Shown here piece after piece: positions 15,053 to 20,332 of a stretch of DNA of 20,332 nt. Where the stretch lies: positions 1-20,332 of the forward strand of contig DHKO01000027.1 in NCBI GenBank assembly GCA_002404895.1, written 5' to 3'. Position 1 is the stretch's first letter, and the number at the start of each line of letters is the position of its first letter. A model generated the notes under the pieces. That model made no database searches. It worked only from the letters and a program-made list of their open reading frames with translations, and was not told where the DNA came from. The position numbers and the translations under genes were made by a program. This DNA is from Treponema sp. UBA4692. Its GTDB lineage: Bacteria; Spirochaetota; Spirochaetia; Treponematales; Treponemataceae.

Positions 15053-16600
15053 ATGAGTGCAGAAAATTCTCTTGAATTAGATCAATTAAAAACACTCATC
15101 GAGATAAACGAACGGATAAATTCAAATTATTCTGATATAAACGCATTGCTGGTTTACATTCTTGAATCAGCAATGCGTCTTGTTCAATGCGAATCTTCTT
15201 CGCTGCTTCTTGTAAATAATGAGACAGGCAACCTTAACTTCGTTGTTGCGCTTGGTCCGAAAGGCGCGGAAGCAAAAAATATTCCAGTAGCAAAAAACAG
15301 CATTGCAGGCTGGGTTGTGGAAAACAACAAGGCTTTAATCATAAAAGATGTCGAAAACGACCCGAGATTTTTTCGGAATGTTCAGGATAAAACTGGCTAC
15401 ATTTCAAAAAATATGGCCGCGATTCCAATGTGCGTGAAAGGACGCTGCATTGGTGTAATTGAGCTTATAAACAAGTTCGGCGCGAATCCTTTTGATGAAA
15501 AAGACCTTGATATTTTGCAGCTTTTGTCAAATCAGGCTGGAATCGCTTATATTAACGCAGATATCTACCGCAGCGCAAAAGACCAGATTTCAGTTCTTTC
15601 AAATAAAATCATAAGCGGCTCAGAATATCATTCTTTTGTCGCGAAAAGCGCGGCTGTTTTGGATTTGCTCCGCGTGATTGATGAAGTCGCGAAAACAAAT
15701 GCTACAATTTTGATTACAGGCGAGAGCGGAGTTGGAAAGGAGCTTTTTGCGGAGCAGCTTCATATAAAAAGCTCGCGTTCTGATAAGCCTTTTATCCGTG
15801 TCAATTGCGCGGCTCTTTCTCCTATGCTGCTTGAAAGCGAGCTTTTTGGCCATGTGAAAGGCGCGTTTACCGATGCTGTTTCTGACAGAATCGGACGTTT
15901 TGAGGCTGCGGACGGCGGAACTCTTTTCCTTGACGAGATTGCGGAGCTTCCTCTTGATTTGCAGGCGAAATTCTTGCGTGTCTTGCAGGAGCATAAATTT
16001 GAGCGTGTCGGCTCGAACAAGACGGTTTCAGTTGACGTTAGGATTGTGGCTGCTACGAACCGAAATCTTGAGGAAATGGTCAATTCTGGAAAATTCAGAA
16101 GCGACCTTTACTATCGGCTGAATATTGTTCCGCTTAATATTCCTCCGCTTCGTGAGCGAAAAGAGGACATTGATTATTTGGCGCAGTTTTTCCTGAATAA
16201 ATTCAAGATTGAGACAAAGAAAAATTTTGAAGGCTTTTCTCAGAGCGCGCTTAGGACGATGTACGATTATTACTGGCCTGGAAATGTGCGCGAGCTTGAA
16301 AATTCCATTGAGAGAGCCTGTGTTCTTGGAACTCCTCCTCTTATTCAGGCTGAAAATCTTGGAATTGCAGTCTCAAAAACGAATTCAGACGATAATAATT
16401 CTTTTTGCAGTCATCTTGCTGAAGAAATTTATGATGAAAATGAAGACAAAACTTTGAAGACGGCTTTGAATAAATTCAAGGCGGCTTATATCAAGAAAAT
16501 TCTTCAGGAAAACAACTGGAATCAGACTGCGGCTGGAAAAGTTCTTGGAATTCAGCGGACTTATGTCAGCCGTTTGCTTAACGAGCTGCATTTGCGGTAA
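15053..16600 (+). CDS. GAF-domain sigma-54-dependent transcription activator
   Basis: This 515-residue bacterial enhancer-binding protein would use ATP hydrolysis to open promoters bound by sigma-54 RNA polymerase. Residues about 20-170 form a GAF sensor domain (SIAGWVVENNKALIIKDV, IGVIELINKFG), replacing the receiver domain of NtrC types and resembling the FhlA/NorR/NifA layout. The AAA+ core has Walker A GESGVGKE (223-230), the sigma-54 contact loop as GAFTDA (270-275) rather than GAFTGA, Walker B GGTLFLDE (288-295), arginines in FRSDLYYRL, PPLRERKEDI, and YYWPGNVREL. A Fis-type helix-turn-helix closes it (NNWNQTAAGKVLGIQRTYVSRLL). The ATG at 15053 is preferred over an adjacent TTG; there is no ribosome-binding site, and the gene starts 11 bases after the cmk-rpsA stop. 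The signal sensed and the target promoters are unknown. Confidence 0.93.
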   Translation: MSAENSLELDQLKTLIEINERINSNYSDINALLVYILESAMRLVQCESSSLLLVNNETGNLNFVVALGPKGAEAKNIPVAKNSIAGWVVENNKALIIKDVENDPRFFRNVQDKTGYISKNMAAIPMCVKGRCIGVIELINKFGANPFDEKDLDILQLLSNQAGIAYINADIYRSAKDQISVLSNKIISGSEYHSFVAKSAAVLDLLRVIDEVAKTNATILITGESGVGKELFAEQLHIKSSRSDKPFIRVNCAALSPMLLESELFGHVKGAFTDAVSDRIGRFEAADGGTLFLDEIAELPLDLQAKFLRVLQEHKFERVGSNKTVSVDVRIVAATNRNLEEMVNSGKFRSDLYYRLNIVPLNIPPLRERKEDIDYLAQFFLNKFKIETKKNFEGFSQSALRTMYDYYWPGNVRELENSIERACVLGTPPLIQAENLGIAVSKTNSDDNNSFCSHLAEEIYDENEDKTLKTALNKFKAAYIKKILQENNWNQTAAGKVLGIQRTYVSRLLNELHLR

Positions 16601-16645
16601 AATAGAAAGCATTAAAAAATATAGAAATCTTAGGAGATTATAAAA

Positions 16646-17362
16646 ATGGCTGAAAAAGTTCAGAATGAAACTGTTGCCGAGAAACTCAACGCTTCTTTGG
16701 CAAAATCATCAAAGGCTCTGCTTGCGCTTGCGGCGGTTGTTGTCATCGTGTTTTTGGCGGTGATTGTTGTTTCAAATGTAAACGCTGGCGCAACAAAAAA
16801 AGGCTTGGAGCTGATTGACACGATAAATTATTCTTTGACAAAAGAATCTGAAATTTCCGCAGGCGATGAGAATGTTTCAGAGGAAGAAATCGCTTCTAAA
16901 AAGGCTGAGAAAAAAACTTCACGCCAGAATGTGGCTTTGGAGCAGCTCGCTTCGCTTTCATCAAAATCGGGAATCGTTGGCGTTAGAGCGAATATGCTTG
17001 TTGCCGACATCAAATTCAGCCAGAAAAACTATTCTGAGGCTCGCGACGCTTATGTAAAAGCTGCAAACGGCAAAAAAGCTTACACTGCCGCGCTGAACAA
17101 TTTCAATGCCGGCGTTTGCTCGGAAGAGCTTGGAGACATCGATTCCGCTGAAAAATATTACGAGCTTGCTTCAAGCGACAAAAATTTTGTCTTGATTGAC
17201 CACGCTTTGTTCAGCTTGGGCCGCGTTTACGAGGCAAAATCAGATTTCGCGTCTGCAAAGGCAGCTTATGAGAAGCTCAACGATTTGCATCCGGCAACAA
17301 GCTGGGGACAGCTCGCAAAATCTCGTCTTATTGCGTTGAAAGCAGCAGGACAAATCCAATAA
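16646..17362 (+). CDS. Membrane-anchored TPR protein (YfgM-like layout)
   Basis: The 238-residue protein has a short hydrophilic N-terminus, one hydrophobic helix (about 24-43, ALLALAAVVVIVFLAVIVV), then a mostly helical domain outside the membrane. The latter contains TPR-like repeats: SQKNYSEARDAYVKAANG, LGDIDSAEKYYELASSD and ALFSLGRVYEAKSDFASAKAAYEKL. This layout resembles YfgM, an ancillary protein of the Sec translocon and envelope chaperone network, and the TPR_21-type family, but I cannot confirm the family by eye. AGGAG nine bases upstream of the ATG supports the start. The opening residues MAEKVQ and the later AEKL also occur at the RecA N-terminus. The gene lies 45 bases after the sigma-54 activator and before a lipoprotein gene, so an envelope role is likely. 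Confidence 0.85.
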   Translation: MAEKVQNETVAEKLNASLAKSSKALLALAAVVVIVFLAVIVVSNVNAGATKKGLELIDTINYSLTKESEISAGDENVSEEEIASKKAEKKTSRQNVALEQLASLSSKSGIVGVRANMLVADIKFSQKNYSEARDAYVKAANGKKAYTAALNNFNAGVCSEELGDIDSAEKYYELASSDKNFVLIDHALFSLGRVYEAKSDFASAKAAYEKLNDLHPATSWGQLAKSRLIALKAAGQIQ

Positions 17363-17416
17363 ATCTCTTATTGGAACAAAAGTAACTAGCAAAAACGAAA
17401 TTTATTTCATTTTCAT

Positions 17417-18163
17417 ATGAAAACGGCAGCGAAAATCATTGAGAAGAATTTGCTTTTTTTGATGTTTTTTTACTGCCTTTTTTTTCAGATTTCATGCGGT
17501 CTTGAGGAAGTTATTGTTGTTGAAGCTCCGACCGTAACTTACAACGATCCGCTTTATTCTGATGACGACTACACGAATTATTATTGCTCTTTTTTGACAA
17601 AGGAAAGCGGTCAGCCTGACTCATTCTTGGGGACTGAGGTCTATTATAAAATCTACAATAATTCAAGCGTGCTCGTTTCCGAAAGAAACGCGATAACTGC
17701 CGTGAACACGACAAGCAACGGAAGCTCTGCCGCAACGAGAATGGTCGAGACTTACACTTATCAGCCGCTCGGAATGAATCCGCAGAATTCAGACTCGATT
17801 TTCCTTTCAAGCTCGGGAAGTGACCGCCGCGTTTATTTTCGTCTCGTTGACAATGGCGATGGAGATGACTTGGTTGCCGACATAAGAATTTCAGGAACTT
17901 CAACCGGGAAAATCCCTTATCGCTACTCAAACGACAAATCTTTCGACTTTTTTGACAACGATGACAGCGACAGCACCGGCAAAATCGATGTGAAGCCTGA
18001 AAGCGGCGACCTTGACTACAAGCACAGCTCAACTGCCTCTGCCTCTGCCGAGTATTATGTTCAGCTTTTCGCAGTCGGAGTCGCTTGGGATTCATCTTCG
18101 TTGACAAGAAGCTACAGCCTCGTCTTGGATTTAGGCTCGATTCCAATCAAGGATAGCTACTGA
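17417..18163 (+). CDS. Predicted lipoprotein of unknown function
   Basis: This is a 248-residue product. The N-terminus has charged residues, a long hydrophobic stretch (LLFLMFFYCLFFQ) and then QISC|G, giving a lipidated Cys27. The -3 position is glutamine instead of leucine, a deviation within the relaxed lipobox reported for spirochaetes. The mature part is rich in Ser, Asp, Tyr and Thr with short beta-type stretches, includes a very acidic segment (FFDNDDSDSTGK), and ends in SYSLVLDLGSI. No family is recognised. It is probably anchored to the inner or outer membrane. The ATG has no ribosome-binding site; an AT-rich inverted repeat GAAAT-TT-ATTTC (17397-17408) sits just upstream and might be an operator or chance. 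There is no terminator between it and the helicase gene. Confidence 0.8.
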   Translation: MKTAAKIIEKNLLFLMFFYCLFFQISCGLEEVIVVEAPTVTYNDPLYSDDDYTNYYCSFLTKESGQPDSFLGTEVYYKIYNNSSVLVSERNAITAVNTTSNGSSAATRMVETYTYQPLGMNPQNSDSIFLSSSGSDRRVYFRLVDNGDGDDLVADIRISGTSTGKIPYRYSNDKSFDFFDNDDSDSTGKIDVKPESGDLDYKHSSTASASAEYYVQLFAVGVAWDSSSLTRSYSLVLDLGSIPIKDSY

Positions 18164-18187
18164 ATTCCAATTTTTCATCACAAATTC

Positions 18188-18193
18188 TATAAT
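18188..18193 (+). promoter_or_regulatory. Perfect -10 element just before the helicase gene
   Basis: TATAAT lies six bases before the ATG at 18200, so a transcript started at normal distance would begin at or next to the start codon. The best -35 at 17 bases, TTCCAA (18165-18170), matches only three of six positions. No Shine-Dalgarno sequence precedes the ATG, in line with a leaderless message. It could also be a chance match in AT-rich sequence. Confidence 0.4.
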
Positions 18194-18199
18194 CTTAAT

Positions 18200-20302
18200 A
18201 TGCCTAGCACATCTGAAGAACTTGCAAGACTTGAACACGAGCTTAATCCAGAGCAATTCAAAGCGGTAACTAGAATCAACGGCGCATTTTTGATAATCGC
18301 AGGCGCAGGCTCTGGAAAAACCCGCGTAATCACTTTTAGAATCGCTCATATGCTGAATTCGGGAATTCCGCAGTCGGCGATTCTCGCGCTCACTTTCACA
18401 AACAAGGCTGCAAAAGAAATGGAAGAGCGAATCAAGGAGCTTACAGGAAAAAAACTTCCGATGCTCACGGTCTCAACTTTTCATGCTTTTGGAGTCAGAA
18501 TTTTGCGGCAGGACATTTCTAGGCTCGGCTACCGCGAGAATTTTTCGATTTACGACGAGACAGACAGAAACGCGCTCATAAAAGAGACGGGCAGGGAGCT
18601 TCATTATAGTCCCGAGGCGCTCGACATCTATAAAATTGGAATTTTGATTTCAGACATAAAAACCGGGCGCAAGCACTGGAACGCCGAAAACGAGATTTAC
18701 AGGCAGCTTTACGAAGGCTATCAGGAAGGGCTTAAACTTTACAACGCTGTCGATTTTGACGACTTGATTACTTTGCCGATAAAGCTTTTCCGCGAGAATC
18801 CCGATGTTCTTGCCTCTTACAAAAGTCGCTACAAATACATAATGGTGGACGAGTTTCAGGACACGAGCCATCAGCAGTATGAATTTATGAAGCTTCTCGC
18901 GGATGAGAACGTCGCGGTTGTAGGCGATGACGACCAAAGCATTTACAGCTGGCGCGGCGCGGACTATCAGAATATTGTGAATTTTGAGAAAGACTTCAAA
19001 GATGTTGAGGAAATCCGGCTAGAGCAGAACTACCGCTCGACTGGAACGATTCTTGCGGCGGCTAACGGCGTAATAAAGCACAACACGAACCGCAAGGACA
19101 AGTCGCTTTGGTCTGGAAACGGCGAGGGCAAGCCGATTGAAGTCTATATGCCGGACAACGAAACTGCCGAGGCCGATTTTATCGTTGAAACAGTCCAGTC
19201 AATCTGCGTTACAGAAAAGCGAAAATATGATGACTTTTGCGTTCTTATGCGCGCAAACACTCAGTCCCGCGCAATTGAGGAGGCTTTTCTTGCCGCGAAC
19301 ATTCCTTACACGATGTCAGGCGGAACTTCATTCTTCCAGCGGAAGGAAATCAAAGACGTAATCAGCTATCTCCGCGTTATTTCAAATCACGATGACGATG
19401 TGAATCTTTTGCGCATTTTGAACGTTCCACGGCGCGGAATAGGGCGGGCGACAATCGAGAAGCTGAACCAGATTGCGAAAAATCTCAGCTGCTCGCTTTG
19501 GGAGGCGATAAATTCGCTTTTGCAGGTGAGCGACAGCGAAGCGGATTTGTTCATGCAGCCGTCTAGCTCTGAATACAATCCGAAATTTGATGATTTGTCG
19601 GACGAGAATTTTTCCGACGGAACGAAAAAGTCGCTGCAGGCTTTTGTCGAGCTGATTGACGGAAACAAGCCGATGCTCGGCGGCCACGGACTTTCAAAAA
19701 AAGTCAAGAAAATGGTCGAGGACATACGCTATTTTGACTATCTGATTGCGGAAAATCCAAAATCTGAGAAAGCCGCGAGATTCAAGTTTTTGAACATTGA
19801 AAGCCTTATAAATTCGATTGAACGCTGGGAAAACAATCCTGACTCAGGCGAGCCGACGCTTTACAATTATCTGAACAGAATCACTCTTCTTTCTCGCGAC
19901 GACATGGACGACGAAGAAGACCAGGGAAAAGTAAATTTGATGACGATTCACGCGTCAAAAGGACTTGAGTTTCCGGTCGTTTTTATCGCAGGAACTGAGG
20001 AAGGACTGATTCCGCATGGACGCGCTGTTGACGAGGGCGGAGACGCGGCGGTTGAGGAGGAGAGGCGGCTTTTTTACGTTGCAATCACACGCGCGCGCGA
20101 CAAGCTGATTATCTCTTCGTGCAAGTCGAGAAGAAAGCAGAACACGAGCGTTGAGTGCCAGCCGAGCCGATTTCTGGACGAAATTCCTGCGAATCTTGTT
20201 GAATATCATAAGGAAGACAAGGAAGTTGACGCGGATACCGCAATCGCGTTTTTGCAGCAGATGAAAAAGCGTTTTCAAGCCCCGATTGTCCCCGGATTTT
20301 AG
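18200..20302 (+). CDS. UvrD/Rep/PcrA-type superfamily 1 DNA helicase
   Basis: This ATP-driven 3'-to-5' helicase acts in replication restart and DNA repair. The 700-residue protein has all superfamily 1A motifs: Q motif LNPEQFKAV (15-23), motif I AGAGSGKT (34-41), Ia LALTFTNKAAKEM (62-74), II VDEFQD (216-221), III GDDDQSIYSWRGA (242-254), IV LEQNYRST (274-281), V TIHASKGLEFPVVF (582-595) and VI FYVAITRARDKL (625-636). After motif VI only about 64 residues follow, ending in APIVPGF, without the Tudor-like tail of PcrA/UvrD. The length is nearer to Rep, so I leave the symbol open. A low-complexity acidic insert (about 447-476) lies in the 2B region. It begins 36 bases after the lipoprotein gene, with a TATAAT placed for a leaderless transcript. 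The 30 bases after the stop hold two copies of GTCATAAA and no terminator. Confidence 0.95.
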   Translation: MPSTSEELARLEHELNPEQFKAVTRINGAFLIIAGAGSGKTRVITFRIAHMLNSGIPQSAILALTFTNKAAKEMEERIKELTGKKLPMLTVSTFHAFGVRILRQDISRLGYRENFSIYDETDRNALIKETGRELHYSPEALDIYKIGILISDIKTGRKHWNAENEIYRQLYEGYQEGLKLYNAVDFDDLITLPIKLFRENPDVLASYKSRYKYIMVDEFQDTSHQQYEFMKLLADENVAVVGDDDQSIYSWRGADYQNIVNFEKDFKDVEEIRLEQNYRSTGTILAAANGVIKHNTNRKDKSLWSGNGEGKPIEVYMPDNETAEADFIVETVQSICVTEKRKYDDFCVLMRANTQSRAIEEAFLAANIPYTMSGGTSFFQRKEIKDVISYLRVISNHDDDVNLLRILNVPRRGIGRATIEKLNQIAKNLSCSLWEAINSLLQVSDSEADLFMQPSSSEYNPKFDDLSDENFSDGTKKSLQAFVELIDGNKPMLGGHGLSKKVKKMVEDIRYFDYLIAENPKSEKAARFKFLNIESLINSIERWENNPDSGEPTLYNYLNRITLLSRDDMDDEEDQGKVNLMTIHASKGLEFPVVFIAGTEEGLIPHGRAVDEGGDAAVEEERRLFYVAITRARDKLIISSCKSRRKQNTSVECQPSRFLDEIPANLVEYHKEDKEVDADTAIAFLQQMKKRFQAPIVPGF

Positions 20303-20332
20303 TCATAAAGTTGGAGCCTGTCATAAAAAGTG

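Noticed and set aside
17397..17408. AT-rich inverted repeat GAAAT-TT-ATTTC before the lipoprotein gene as an operator or terminator
   Set aside because: The 5-bp arms are of low complexity and expected by chance in this composition; no promoter boxes align with it.
20302..20327. Two copies of GTCATAAA after the helicase gene
   Set aside because: It is a short direct repeat at the window edge with no other structure, and not enough to call a repeat element or terminator.

Overview
The window is almost fully coding, moderately AT-rich, and reads as chromosomal core DNA from a spirochaete, most likely a Treponema. Three things point there: cytidylate kinase fused in frame to a six-repeat ribosomal protein S1, an arrangement I recall being annotated in T. 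pallidum; a GreA of about 930 residues with a long TPR front half, as in spirochaetes generally; and the neighbourhood greA / recA / pseudouridine synthase / cmk / rpsA, which from memory is also clustered in Borrelia, where cmk and rpsA are separate genes. I see no IS element, CRISPR array, tRNA, rRNA or prophage gene.

Layout. Positions 1-316 hold no gene I can support. A minus-strand unit (4198 down to 383) encodes a soluble TPR protein and the giant GreA, and ends at a strong hairpin terminator (317-359). It starts from a good sigma-70-type promoter in a 184-bp divergent region (4199-4382). On the plus strand from that region runs a tight unit of rpe followed by three envelope-type proteins of unknown function: an exported TPR/coiled-coil protein, an exported or lipid-anchored beta-rich protein, and a TPR protein with one membrane segment. 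An AT-rich gap (8497-8725) precedes recA. From recA onward all genes are on the plus strand and close together: recA, folK, scpA, scpB, an RsuA/RluB-type pseudouridine synthase, cmk-rpsA, a GAF / sigma-54 activator, a membrane-anchored TPR protein, a lipoprotein, and a Rep/PcrA-type helicase reaching almost to the right edge.

Themes. The right two-thirds joins DNA recombination and repair (RecA, helicase), chromosome condensation (ScpA/ScpB, partners of an SMC not in the window), ribosome modification and translation (pseudouridine synthase, S1) and nucleotide supply (Cmk). The left part couples transcription elongation with TPR scaffolds. TPR-type repeats occur in five proteins here. The most notable points are the Cmk-S1 fusion with a well-formed internal start that could release free S1, a Tudor-like segment inside GreA that resembles the RNA-polymerase-binding tail of PcrA (absent from this window's own helicase), and two genes whose promoters sit so close to the start codon that the mRNAs may be leaderless.

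All product names come from reading motifs by eye. No database search was run, and comparisons with other genomes are from memory.
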